DNA from: Anaerolinea sp.
Lineage (GTDB): Bacteria; Chloroflexota; Limnocylindria; Limnocylindrales; CSP1-4
Direction: 5' to 3'
Assembly (NCBI GenBank): GCA_013822395.1
Contig: PNKK01000003.1
Coordinates: 1 to 64,000, forward strand
DNA: 64,000 bases
The notes below the pieces were generated by a model, which saw only the letters and a list, made by a program, of their open reading frames with translations, did not search any database and was not told where the DNA came from. Both the position numbers and the translations under genes were made by a program. This document shows positions 1 to 9,017 of this stretch, in pieces. The first letter of the stretch is position 1; each line of letters starts with the position of its first letter.

Positions 1-92
1 ACGGGCTCGGCGCCGGCGAGCGTGAGGGCGTGGGTCGTGTCCCGGTCGCAGTTCGACCCTGGAAAGACGACGACGCCGATCCGGACGCTCAT
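1..92 (-). CDS. purQ: Phosphoribosylformylglycinamidine synthase subunit PurQ, N-terminal fragment (runs off window)
   Basis: Reverse strand reads MSVRIGVVVFPGSNCDRDTTHAL..., the typical PurQ N-terminus; ATGA overlap with purS stop. Confidence 0.85.
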   Translation of the reverse strand, partial: MSVRIGVVVFPGSNCDRDTTHALTLAGAEP

Positions 93-409
93 CGCCCGAC
101 CGGCTCCCGGGAGGTCGTCGAGCCCGCCGCTATTGTCGATGTCGTCGAGCTCGTTGCCGCGAGGAGCTCGACGGCGAAGGCCTCGATCAACGGGTTCGAG
201 AGGAGCTCGGCCGCGAGGCGCTCCACGATCGCCCGCGCGGCAGCCTCGTCGGCTGCGCTGACCGTCAGCTCGACGCGGCGGCCGACGCGGACGGCCGAGA
301 CGCCCTCGACGCCGAGGTGGGAGAGGCTGCCTTCGACCGCTCGCCCCTGCGGGTCGAGGATCCCGGGCTTCGGCAGAACGTTCACGGCGAAACGGAACTC
401 GGCGCTCAT
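89..409 (-). CDS. purS: Phosphoribosylformylglycinamidine synthase subunit PurS
   Basis: Small ORF FAVNVLPKPGILDPQGRAVEGSL.HLGV..V..VRVG, upstream of purQ. Confidence 0.9.
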   Translation of the reverse strand: MSAEFRFAVNVLPKPGILDPQGRAVEGSLSHLGVEGVSAVRVGRRVELTVSAADEAAARAIVERLAAELLSNPLIEAFAVELLAATSSTTSTIAAGSTTSREPVGR

Positions 410-1476
410 CGGGCGATCACGTCCTCCTCGAGATACCTGGTGAAGCTCGCGCCGGTGATCCGCTCGAACGCTTCCACGTACCGTGCCCGGGTGCCCTCGA
501 TGACGTCGGGCGGCAGCTCCGGCCCGGGAGCGGTCTTGTCCCAGCGCTGCGCCTCCAGCCAGTCGCGCACGAACTGCTTGTCGAAGCTCGCCTGGGGTCC
601 ATCGGGCGCATACGTGGCGGCGTCCCAGAAGCGCGAGGAGTCCGGGGTCATGACTTCGTCGATCAGGATCATGATCGATTCCGGTGGGCCGGGCGGGATC
701 GGCTCAGGCCGCCGTCCGACGCGTGAGATCGGCGCGATCCGCTCCTCCGGCGGACCGAATGGCGCATCGGGATCTCCGGTCATGGCGAGCCCGAACTCGA
801 ACTTCGTGTCGGCGAGGAGGATGCCCTTCCGCTCGGCCACCGCCGCGCCGTAGCGGTAGAGACGGAGAGCCCGGTCTCGGATCGCCTCGGCGAACGGACC
901 GGAAAAGCCCGTCATCCCACGCCGCCACGCGGCGAGATGGTCGATCATCCCGTCAAAGGTGATGTTCTGGTCGTGTTCGCCCTGCTCCGCCTTGGTCGCC
1001 GGCGTGAAGATGGGCTCCGGCAGTCGGTCGCTCTCGCGCAGTCCCGCCGGCAGGCGGATGCCGCAGACGGTGCCGCGTTCCCGGTATTCCTTCCAGCCGG
1101 ACCCAGCCAGGTAGCCTCGAACGACCGCCTCGATCGGGATGACTGACGCGGGACGACAGATCATGATCCGACCGCGGATGGCATCGAGCGGCCCGAGGTC
1201 CGGCGGCTCGTGGCCGGCGGCGCGAATCTCGGCGCGCAGCGTGTCCGCCAGGACGGACGGATCCGTGTCGAGCAGGTGGTTACGCATGATCGAGGCGGTC
1301 TCGGCAAACCAGAACCTCGACAAGCCGGTGAGGACCCGGCCCTTGTCCGGGATCGTGGATGGCAGCACGACGTCGAAGGCGCTGATCCGGTCCGAGGCGA
1401 CGAGCACCATCCGACCATCGTTGATCGAATAGAGATCGCGGACCTTGCCCGAACGAAGATACGACTCAGCCAGCAT
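406..1476 (-). CDS. purC: Phosphoribosylaminoimidazole-succinocarboxamide synthase
   Basis: GKVRDLYSINDGRMVLVASDRISAFDVVLPSTIPDKG, LADTKFEFG, LIDEVMTPDSSRFW; start set at internal ATG 1476. Confidence 0.93.
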   Translation of the reverse strand: MLAESYLRSGKVRDLYSINDGRMVLVASDRISAFDVVLPSTIPDKGRVLTGLSRFWFAETASIMRNHLLDTDPSVLADTLRAEIRAAGHEPPDLGPLDAIRGRIMICRPASVIPIEAVVRGYLAGSGWKEYRERGTVCGIRLPAGLRESDRLPEPIFTPATKAEQGEHDQNITFDGMIDHLAAWRRGMTGFSGPFAEAIRDRALRLYRYGAAVAERKGILLADTKFEFGLAMTGDPDAPFGPPEERIAPISRVGRRPEPIPPGPPESIMILIDEVMTPDSSRFWDAATYAPDGPQASFDKQFVRDWLEAQRWDKTAPGPELPPDVIEGTRARYVEAFERITGASFTRYLEEDVIAR

Positions 1477-2818
1477 CGGCCGTCGCCTTCGCTGTGATCG
1501 GTGTCGCCGCGGACCCAGCGGCCAGCCGGTCGAGACGAGCCATGACCTCGGGGACATGGACCAGGTGGCGGGCGTCGTCGAAACAGGCGTCGAGATCGGC
1601 GAGTGAGAGGCGTGACGCCAGGCCGGGCTCGACCGCCAGGAGGTCGCGCAGCGGCCGCCGCTCGTCGGCGGCGGCGAGAGCGGCCCGCTGGACGATGGCG
1701 TAGGCCCCCTCGCGATCCATTCCCCCACGATCCACGAGCGCGTCGAGGACGCGGGAGCTCGCGTGGAGACCGAGCCCCCGCTCGATGTTCTCGCGCATCC
1801 GGTCCGGCCGCGCGATGAGACCCTCCACGAGCCCGGCCATCTTCTGGAGCGCGTAATCGAGGAGGATCGTCGCATCGGGGAGGATCACCCGCTCCGCCGA
1901 CGAATGGCTGATGTCGCGCTCGTGCCAGAGGGCCTGGTCCTCCATCGCCGCGTGGGCGTAGCCGCGGAGGACGCGGGCGATCCCGGCGATCCGCTCCGAC
2001 AGGATCGGGTTGCGCTTGTGAGGCATCGCCGACGAGCCCTTCTGGCCGGGTCGGAACGGCTCCATGACCTCGCCGATCTCCGTGTGGGCCAGGTTCCGGA
2101 TCTCCGTGGCGAAGCGTTCCAGACTCCCGCCGAGGATCGCGATCGCCGTCAGCAGCGCCGCGTGACGATCGCGCTGGACGATCTGGGTCGAGACGGGGTC
2201 CACCCGGAGACCCAGCGCACCCAGGACCTCCGCCTCGAGGTCGGGGGGGAGGTGGCTGTACGTGCCGACCGGACCGGAGACCTTGCCGGTCCGGATCTCG
2301 TCAACCGCCGCGGCGAGCCGCCGCCGTCCGCGGTCAACCTCGAACGCCCACCCGGCGAGCTTCAGCCCGAACGTCGTCGGCTCGGCGTGGACCGAGTGGG
2401 TTCGGCCCATCAGCACGGTGCCGGCCTCGGTACGAGCGCGGGTCACGAGCGCCGCGACGAGCCGAGCCGCGTCTCGCAGCAGCAGGTCTCCCGCCGCCCC
2501 GAGCTGGAGCGCGAGCGCCGTGTCGAGGACGTCGCTGCTGGTCAGCCCGAGGTGGAGGTAGCGGCCCTCCGGCCCGACCGACTCGGCGACCTGGCTGACG
2601 AAGGCGATGACGTCGTGGTCCGTCGTCCGCTCGATCGCCGCGATCCGCTCGACGTCGATTCGGGCGCGCGCCTCGATCGCCGTCAGCGCCTCCGCCGGCA
2701 CCCTGCCGCGCCGGGCCTGGGCCCGGGCGACCTCGATCTCGACGCGGAGCATGTGCTCGAACCGGGCCTCATCCGCCCAGATCGCGCCCATCTCCGGCAG
2801 CGTGTAGCGGCGGATCAT
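1466..2818 (-). CDS. purB: Adenylosuccinate lyase
   Basis: Signature GSSAMPHKRNPILSERI, full length 450 aa. Confidence 0.95.
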   Translation of the reverse strand: MIRRYTLPEMGAIWADEARFEHMLRVEIEVARAQARRGRVPAEALTAIEARARIDVERIAAIERTTDHDVIAFVSQVAESVGPEGRYLHLGLTSSDVLDTALALQLGAAGDLLLRDAARLVAALVTRARTEAGTVLMGRTHSVHAEPTTFGLKLAGWAFEVDRGRRRLAAAVDEIRTGKVSGPVGTYSHLPPDLEAEVLGALGLRVDPVSTQIVQRDRHAALLTAIAILGGSLERFATEIRNLAHTEIGEVMEPFRPGQKGSSAMPHKRNPILSERIAGIARVLRGYAHAAMEDQALWHERDISHSSAERVILPDATILLDYALQKMAGLVEGLIARPDRMRENIERGLGLHASSRVLDALVDRGGMDREGAYAIVQRAALAAADERRPLRDLLAVEPGLASRLSLADLDACFDDARHLVHVPEVMARLDRLAAGSAATPITAKATADAG

Positions 2819-4188
2819 CGGGCGGCTCCTCGGGCGGCTCCTCGGGCGGCTCCGGCGGGAATCGGATGGTCGGCAGCACGCGGGGCATCGACCGCGATGT
2901 CACGGCGGCGCTGCATCCCCTCCCAGGAGATCGAGTCGGCGGCACGCTCGGCGGCGGCGCGGGCCGAATCCAGGGTCGGACCCCTGCCGAGGACAGTCAG
3001 CACCCGGCCGCCGTTGGTCACGTAGTTGCCGTCCGGCCATCGATCCGTGCCGGCGTGAAAGACAAGGGCGCCGGTGGCGCGGGCGTCGTCCAGGCCGGCG
3101 ATCGGGTGCCCCCGCTCCGGGTCGCCCGGGTACCCCTTCGCCGCGAGGACGATGCCCACGGCCGCTCCGGGGATCGTCGGAACGACCGATGGACCACCCT
3201 CGGGAAGCCGGCCGCGGGCCGCGGCGAGCAGCAGCGGGCCGAGCGGGGAGGCGATCCGGGGCAGGATCACCTGGGCTTCCGGGTCGCCCAGCCGGACGTT
3301 GCACTCCAGGAGCGCCGGACCGTCGACCGTGAGCATGAGGCCAGCGTAGAGAAAGCCCCGGAACGGCGTGCCGCGGCGGGTCATCTCGGCGAGAAGCGGG
3401 CGGTGGATGGTCTCGAGCAGGTGCTCCACGATCGCATCGTCCAGGTCCGGGAGCGGCGAGTAGGCGCCCATCCCACCCGTGTTCGGCCCACGGTCGCCGT
3501 CGCCCAGGCGCTTGTGGTCACGTGCGGCGGGCAGAGCCACGGCGCGGGTGCCGTCGCAGACGGCGATGACACTGGCCTCCCGGCCCGTCAGGCGCTCCTC
3601 GACGACCAATGCCGGTGCGTCCACCGGCCGGCCGGCCAGAAAGCCGGGCACGAGCTCAACGGCCTGTTCCAGGGACTCGGTGACGATCACGCCTTTCCCG
3701 CCGGCGAGGCCGTCGGCCTTGAGGACCGCCCCGGCCCCGGCGGCATCGAGCTCGCGGATGAACGCCCCGGCGGCATCTCGATCCGCGCCCGTGAAGGCCC
3801 GGGCGCGGGCCATCCGCACGCCGGCGGCCGCGGCAACCTCGTGACAGAAGGCCTTGGACGCCTCCAGCCGCGCCGCCGCGCGCGCCGGCCCGAAGACCGC
3901 GAACCCGGCTGCGTCGAGCGCATCGGCCGCCCCGGCTGCGAGCGGCGCCTCCGGCCCCACGACGACGAGCTCGGCGGCCAGGCCGCGTGCCGCGGCAATC
4001 ACGGCGGCCGGGTCCAGCGAATCGACCCCGGGGAGGATGCGGACGCGATGCTCGGTGGCCATCGCCGTGCTGCCCGGCGCCACGACGACCTCGTTGACGC
4101 CCGGCTCCCCGGCGAGCTTCCAGGCCAGCGCATGCTCGCGGCCGCCGCTCCCGAGGACGAGGATCCGGGTCGGCATCGCCAGACTCAT
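2815..4188 (-). CDS. purD: Phosphoribosylamine-glycine ligase
   Basis: ILVLGSGGREHALAWKL; NVRLGDPEAQVILPR; ATGA overlap with purA stop. Confidence 0.94.
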   Translation of the reverse strand: MSLAMPTRILVLGSGGREHALAWKLAGEPGVNEVVVAPGSTAMATEHRVRILPGVDSLDPAAVIAAARGLAAELVVVGPEAPLAAGAADALDAAGFAVFGPARAAARLEASKAFCHEVAAAAGVRMARARAFTGADRDAAGAFIRELDAAGAGAVLKADGLAGGKGVIVTESLEQAVELVPGFLAGRPVDAPALVVEERLTGREASVIAVCDGTRAVALPAARDHKRLGDGDRGPNTGGMGAYSPLPDLDDAIVEHLLETIHRPLLAEMTRRGTPFRGFLYAGLMLTVDGPALLECNVRLGDPEAQVILPRIASPLGPLLLAAARGRLPEGGPSVVPTIPGAAVGIVLAAKGYPGDPERGHPIAGLDDARATGALVFHAGTDRWPDGNYVTNGGRVLTVLGRGPTLDSARAAAERAADSISWEGMQRRRDIAVDAPRAADHPIPAGAARGAARGAAR

Positions 4189-5495
4189 CCGAGCGAAAGC
4201 CCCCCGCGGTGGCGCATCGGCCGCCATGCCCGCTCGATCGTCTGCGTCCGCTCCGGCCCGACCGAGACGAGGACGATCGGGACGCCGGCCAGCTCCTCGA
4301 GGGCCGTCACGTAACGCCGGGCGTTCTCCGGCAGGTCCGCGAGGGAGCGGACGTCGTGGATCGGGTCGTCCCAGCCCGGGAGGTCCTCATAGATCGGCAC
4401 GGCGTTGGCGATCGCCGTCGCGCTCGACGGCCAGTGGTCCACCCGCCGACCGTCGACCTCGTAGGCCACGCACAGCCGGATCGTGGGGATGCCGGACAGG
4501 ATGTCCAGCTTGTTCAGCATGATGCTGCTGATCGAGTTCACGGCGACCGCGTAGCGGAGGGGCACGGCGTCGAACCAGCCGACGCGCCTGGGCCGGCCTG
4601 TCGTCGTGCCCACCTCGTGTCCACGCGCCGCGATCCCCACCCCGATCTCGTCGTCCAGCTGGGTCGGGAACGGCCCCGAGCCGACACGCGTGGCATAGGC
4701 CTTCATGACGCCCATGACCTCGTCGACCTGGAGCGGCCCGATCCCTCCACCCGTGCACGCCCCACCGGCAACCGGGTTGGACGACGTCACGAACGGGTAG
4801 CTCCCGTGGTCGAGATCGAGGAGGGTCCCCTGCGCTCCCTCCAGGAGGACGTGCTCACCCCGGGCGAGCGCGGCCTGGACCAGCCATGTCGAGTCGTCGA
4901 GGCAGGCCTCGAGGCGCTCGCCCCAGGCGGCGGCCTGATCGACGAGCGTGTCGATCGTAAAGGCGTCGACGCCCATTCCGGCCAGAACGAGGTTCTTGTC
5001 CGGGAGGACGCGCTCCAGGCGGCTGCGCAGGACCGCGCGATCGAGGAGGTCCTCCATCCGGAGGCCCAGCCGCCAGGCGCGATCGCCATAGGCGGGTCCG
5101 ATCCCCCGCCCCGTCGTGCCCACCTTCGCGCCGCCCAGGCGAGCCTCGTTGCCCCGGTCCAGGGCGACGTGGTAGGGCATGATCACGTGCGCGCTCCGGC
5201 TGACCCTGACACGCGAGACGTCGATCCCGCGCGCGGTGAGCATGTCCAGCTCCGCGATGAGCGTGGCTGGGTTCACCACGACGCCGTTTCCGATGACCGA
5301 CGTGATGTGCGGATAGAGGACGCCGGACGGCACGAGGTGGAGCTTGAAGACCTCGTCGCCGGTGACGACGGTGTGGCCGGCGTTGTCCCCGCCCTGGTAG
5401 CGTACGACCATCGCGACCTGCTCCGCCAGGAAGTCGGTGGTCTTACCCTTGCCCTCGTCGCCCCACTGCAGCCCGACGATGATGGTTGCCGGCAT
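4185..5495 (-). CDS. purA: Adenylosuccinate synthetase
   Basis: IIVGLQWGDEGKGKTTDFLAE, GTTGRGIGPAYGDRAWR; ATG at 5495. Confidence 0.95.
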   Translation of the reverse strand: MPATIIVGLQWGDEGKGKTTDFLAEQVAMVVRYQGGDNAGHTVVTGDEVFKLHLVPSGVLYPHITSVIGNGVVVNPATLIAELDMLTARGIDVSRVRVSRSAHVIMPYHVALDRGNEARLGGAKVGTTGRGIGPAYGDRAWRLGLRMEDLLDRAVLRSRLERVLPDKNLVLAGMGVDAFTIDTLVDQAAAWGERLEACLDDSTWLVQAALARGEHVLLEGAQGTLLDLDHGSYPFVTSSNPVAGGACTGGGIGPLQVDEVMGVMKAYATRVGSGPFPTQLDDEIGVGIAARGHEVGTTTGRPRRVGWFDAVPLRYAVAVNSISSIMLNKLDILSGIPTIRLCVAYEVDGRRVDHWPSSATAIANAVPIYEDLPGWDDPIHDVRSLADLPENARRYVTALEELAGVPIVLVSVGPERTQTIERAWRPMRHRGGLSLG

Positions 5496-5827
5496 CAGTG
5501 GGCGCCCGCCATCTCGGGCCACGTCTGGCGTGCGCGGACCGGTTCGGGGGTGCGACCGACTCCGTACGTGCGCTCGCGGGCCTGCTCGCCCGGCGCCTTG
5601 GCCTGACCCGTCTGGTGGGCGCGGCTGGATCGGGCCGGAATCAATAGGCCCCGGGCTGATCGCCCGGGGACCTGGATGCAAATCTCCCGTGTCGCTCGCC
5701 CGCCGCCCTGACGGGGCCACAGCTGCTGGCCGCTCGGACGCCTAACGGGACGACCGATGCGCCCTCTTCGCGCGATCGCTGAACCTCCCTGTCCGGGCCG
5801 CTGCGGTACCGTCCCGGAGACCGTGCG

Positions 5828-5833
5828 AGTATA
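5828..5833 (-). promoter_or_regulatory. Candidate extended -10 element (TGCTATACT) upstream of purA
   Basis: Reverse strand TTGCTATACTCGC; no convincing -35 box. Confidence 0.35.
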
Positions 5834-6035
5834 GCAACGGTCAGAGGGGCCGGCGAGGGGCTGGTCTCGATGCTCCGTGATTCTGTCAAGGCGCCAGCGA
5901 GGATCAGGCGAGGGACCGCCGTTGGCCGACGGCGGACGGACGGCCCGCTGTCCGGACCGGGACCATTCGCAGCCGAGCCGTAGTACCTCCGGTGCGTGTT
6001 GTCGACGGTCGCCGCAGCCGTAGCCTCGACCGGAC

Positions 6036-7586
6036 ATGAGGCGCATCTGGGGGCTCTGGCCGATCGTGCCGGCCGTCGCCGCGATCCTCCTCCTGGCGAC
6101 GCCCGAGACCATCGGCCCGCTCGCTCGGCCGGTGATCGTCTCGCTCATCGCCGTGGGACTGGCGGTCGCCGTGACCCGGGCCTACGTTCGATCCCGGATC
6201 GAGCCGCTCGTCGCCATTGCAGAGCGCCTGGCCGCCGGCGAGACGGGAGTGAGCATCCCCGCCCGATGGGACTCCCTCGGGCAACGCCTCGCGGCCGCGA
6301 TCACGACCCTCGGCTCGAGCATGGCCGCGGCCCAGTCCGACGCCACCACGGACCGCCTCACGGGGCTCACGAACCGTCCGGCGATCATCGGCTCGCTGTT
6401 CACGGAGGTCGAGCGGTCCATTCGATACCGGCGCCCTCTTTCCGTGGCCTTTGCGGACATCGACCACTTCAAGACGATCAACGACACCTATGGCCACGAG
6501 GCCGGCGACGTCGTCCTTCGCGGGGTGGCGGCCGTCCTCCGTCAGAACCTCCGCGGGTCCGACCGCATCGGTCGCTACGGCGGCGAGGAGTTCATGGTGA
6601 TCCTGCCCGAGACGTCGGTCGAGGACGCCGCGACACTCGCCGACAAGCTGCGGTTGCTCGTGGCGGGCGAGCTCTACCGGTTGCCCGACGGGAGTGAGAT
6701 GGGCGTGACCGTCTCCCTCGGCGTCACCGGCGGGGTCGGTGACCGGCTCAGCATGGATTCCCTCGTCCGCGAAGCGGATGCCGCGATGTACTCGGCGAAG
6801 GCACTCGGACGCGACCAGGTGTACGCGTTCGAGGAGCCGAACGACGACTCGACCGTTGTCCGATCGCCGATCTCGCCCGCCGGCCGGAGCCAGGCGATGG
6901 ATCTGGGGCGGCGCGCCCATGGCGCCGCCGCGGACGCACTGGCGGCGATCATCTCGCCGCTCCCCCATTATCGCGGTCAGCCCTCGGCGCTCATCGCGAC
7001 GATTGTCACGACGCTCGCGCGGCAGCTGAGCCTGCCCGAGCATGAGATCGACAAGATCCGCGTTGCGGCACTCCTTCATGACGTCGGCAAGGTGGGCATC
7101 CCGCAGGACATCCTCGAGAAGCCGTCATCGCTGACGCCGGCGGAGTGGCGCTCCGTGGTCCAGCACCCGCGGATCGGCCAGGTCATCCTCGAGCAGGCGA
7201 CGATGCTCCGGGACGCGGTCCCGATCATCCTCCACCATCACGAGCGGTTCGGCGGCGCGGGCTACCCGTACGGCCTGCGCGGCCACGAGATCCCGCTCGG
7301 CGCCCGGATCGTGGCGATCGCCGATGCCTATGATGCGATGATCCAGGACCGGCCGTACAAGGGGAAGATCTCGCACGAGGCTGCCGTGGACGAGCTCCGC
7401 CAACACGCCGGCACACAGTTCGACCCGGAGCTCGTCGAGATCTTCTGCGATATCTACGGATCTCATGCCCCGCAGGCCGATCCGGCTGCGCTCGGCTTCA
7501 TCGCCGCCGCCCAGAGCCACGGGCGTGCACCACTCGAGGCCGGTCGGCGAGGCGCCGCGCGGCGGGCTGGGACCTCCGATCGCTGA
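6036..7586 (+). CDS. Membrane GGDEF diguanylate cyclase / HD-GYP-type phosphodiesterase fusion
   Basis: N-terminal hydrophobic helices; FADIDHFKTINDTYGHEAGD...RYGGEEF; LLHDVGKVGIP...HHHERFGGAGYPYGL...IADAYDAM. Confidence 0.92.
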   Translation: MRRIWGLWPIVPAVAAILLLATPETIGPLARPVIVSLIAVGLAVAVTRAYVRSRIEPLVAIAERLAAGETGVSIPARWDSLGQRLAAAITTLGSSMAAAQSDATTDRLTGLTNRPAIIGSLFTEVERSIRYRRPLSVAFADIDHFKTINDTYGHEAGDVVLRGVAAVLRQNLRGSDRIGRYGGEEFMVILPETSVEDAATLADKLRLLVAGELYRLPDGSEMGVTVSLGVTGGVGDRLSMDSLVREADAAMYSAKALGRDQVYAFEEPNDDSTVVRSPISPAGRSQAMDLGRRAHGAAADALAAIISPLPHYRGQPSALIATIVTTLARQLSLPEHEIDKIRVAALLHDVGKVGIPQDILEKPSSLTPAEWRSVVQHPRIGQVILEQATMLRDAVPIILHHHERFGGAGYPYGLRGHEIPLGARIVAIADAYDAMIQDRPYKGKISHEAAVDELRQHAGTQFDPELVEIFCDIYGSHAPQADPAALGFIAAAQSHGRAPLEAGRRGAARRAGTSDR

Positions 7587-7660
7587 CAGCCGCGGGGCCT
7601 GCCGAGGGTGGTCCGGCTTGCGGAGCCCCGTGCCGAGTGTCGGGCGGATCGCCCCAATCA

Positions 7661-7736
7661 TCGTCCCGGGGGTTTGGCCGGATCAGGGCGCGCCTGGTCG
7701 TCCCGGGCGTCTGGCCGGATCAGGGGCCGCGCCTGG
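7661..7736. repeat. Two tandem imperfect ~38-bp repeats (TCGTCCCGGGSGTYTGGCCGGATCAGGG..CGCGCCTGG)
   Basis: Units 7661-7697 and 7698-7736 nearly identical by eye. Confidence 0.75.
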
Positions 7737-7882
7737 TCGATCCATCGACCATCCGACGAAGGAGCACGCCCGGGTGGACCAAACGCGGCGCTTCCGCCCC
7801 GGATTGGTCGATCGATGCGCCAATTGAACAAAGGAAGGGGCTCGGCCACTGCCACGTTCGTCGCATGGTCGATCCATGGACC
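7735..7882. repeat. Three dispersed inverted-repeat units of the GGTCGATCCATSGACC type
   Basis: GGTCGATCCATCGACC 7735-7750; GGTCGATCGATGCGCC 7806-7821; GGTCGATCCATGGACC 7867-7882. Confidence 0.6.
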
Positions 7883-8160
7883 AGCCGAACAGCCTGGGCC
7901 GGTCGGCGAGGCGAGGCGAGGCACCTCCTGACGAGGCAAGCGCCAGCGCGTGTGGCACGGCCCGGCCCGGCACGGCCCGGCGGCACGCTCGCGGGACAGC
8001 CCGGCGTGGACCGAAGCGGTGTCAATGGCCGCGGCGAGTCGAAGCCGGCGATCGCGCCGGCAGCACCCTGGTGACCGGCATCCAAGTTGCGATGCAGCCC
8101 CAGATGACCGCGCGGTAAGCGCGTCGCTGTAGGGTTCCGATGTCCCCGCCGGCGGCCACT

Positions 8161-8236
8161 GCCCGTCGGCGGCACCGCCCGTCGGCGGCACCGCCCGCCG
8201 ACAGCCCCGCCCGCCGACAGCCCCGCCCGCCGCACG
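8161..8236. repeat. 16-bp tandem repeat, ~4.75 copies, upstream of ssb start
   Basis: GCCCGTCGGCGGCACC x2 then GCCCGCCGACAGCCCC x2 then partial GCCCGCCGCACG. Confidence 0.85.
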
Positions 8237-8284
8237 CAGGGTCGGCCCGTGACCCGTCGGCCGACCGACAAGGAGACCTGGACC

Positions 8285-8443
8285 GTGAACAAGGTCCTGT
8301 TGACCGGCCGCCTCACGCGGGACCCGGAGATGCGCGCGCTCGCCTCCGGGAAGCACGTCACGCAGTTCAGCGTGGCGACAAACGAGTATGCCGGCAACGG
8401 CAAGGAGCGTCCCGAGTACCACAACATCGTCACCTGGGATTAG
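8285..8443 (+). pseudogene. ssb: Single-stranded DNA-binding protein, 5' fragment (interrupted by integrated element; new stop TAG at 8441-8443)
   Basis: GTG start: NKVLLTGRLTRDPEMRALASGKHVTQFSVATNEYAGNGKERPEYHNIVTWD then stop; the missing part lies at 20511-20799. Confidence 0.93.
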
Positions 8444-8460
8444 CGTCCACTTGGTCGCAC
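8433..8460. promoter_or_regulatory. attL junction (core 8433-8439; element-side arm to 8460)
   Basis: Switch from ssb sequence to element sequence immediately after CCTGGGA; arm pairs with the right-end arm. Confidence 0.82.
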
Positions 8461-9014
8461 TATCGGCTTAGGCTCTCGAACCAGCCCTGGGCGACACCGC
8501 TGACGATCCCGCTAATGACGGCGACGATGAGCACACCAAGCGCAGCCGCGATCCGCCCGCGGGTCGTCCCGATCAACCACCGCAGAAACACGACAAGCTG
8601 CCCGAGCCAGAACAAGGGGCTCGTAAGCCGGTAAAGCTCGTCGCGCGACACCGGTCGCGTTGGTCCGTCCTCGACGTCTGCACGCATCCTTCCAATCGCC
8701 ATGTCGAGGTGCTGGATGGCCATGCCCGCCATCGCGTTGTAGGACGGGTGGCCGGGGCTCCCGATCGTGTCGCGCACAACGTCTGTGCTGGCAATGCCGC
8801 CGAACTGTGTCATCTGCGCGATGCCGTAGCGCGCGATGACCTTGTAGAGGCGTCCGTATTCCTGGGCGAGTAGCGCGGACTCGGTGCCGATGCGTTGCTG
8901 CGCGCGATCATCGGTCGGAACGAAGCGGATCACGTTGTCCCGGACGAAGTTCGCGTACTCGACGAGCCTGTTTCGGAACGCGACGACACGCTCCAGGTCC
9001 GCGCTGGTCGCCAC
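8460..9014 (-). CDS. Hypothetical protein with C-terminal transmembrane helix, adjacent to MTase/nuclease fusion
   Basis: 184 aa; hydrophobic C-terminus IAAALGVLIVAVISGIVSGV; starts immediately after the stop of the MTase fusion gene. Confidence 0.7.
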   Translation of the reverse strand: MATSADLERVVAFRNRLVEYANFVRDNVIRFVPTDDRAQQRIGTESALLAQEYGRLYKVIARYGIAQMTQFGGIASTDVVRDTIGSPGHPSYNAMAGMAIQHLDMAIGRMRADVEDGPTRPVSRDELYRLTSPLFWLGQLVVFLRWLIGTTRGRIAAALGVLIVAVISGIVSGVAQGWFESLSR

Positions 9015-9017
9015 GAC

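Noticed and set aside
5904-7079. 391-aa minus-strand ORF
   Set aside because: Antisense to the GGDEF/HD-GYP gene, low complexity.
7950-8240. Possible CRISPR array from regularly repeated GC-rich units
   Set aside because: Units are contiguous 16-bp tandem repeats without spacers; no cas genes in the window.
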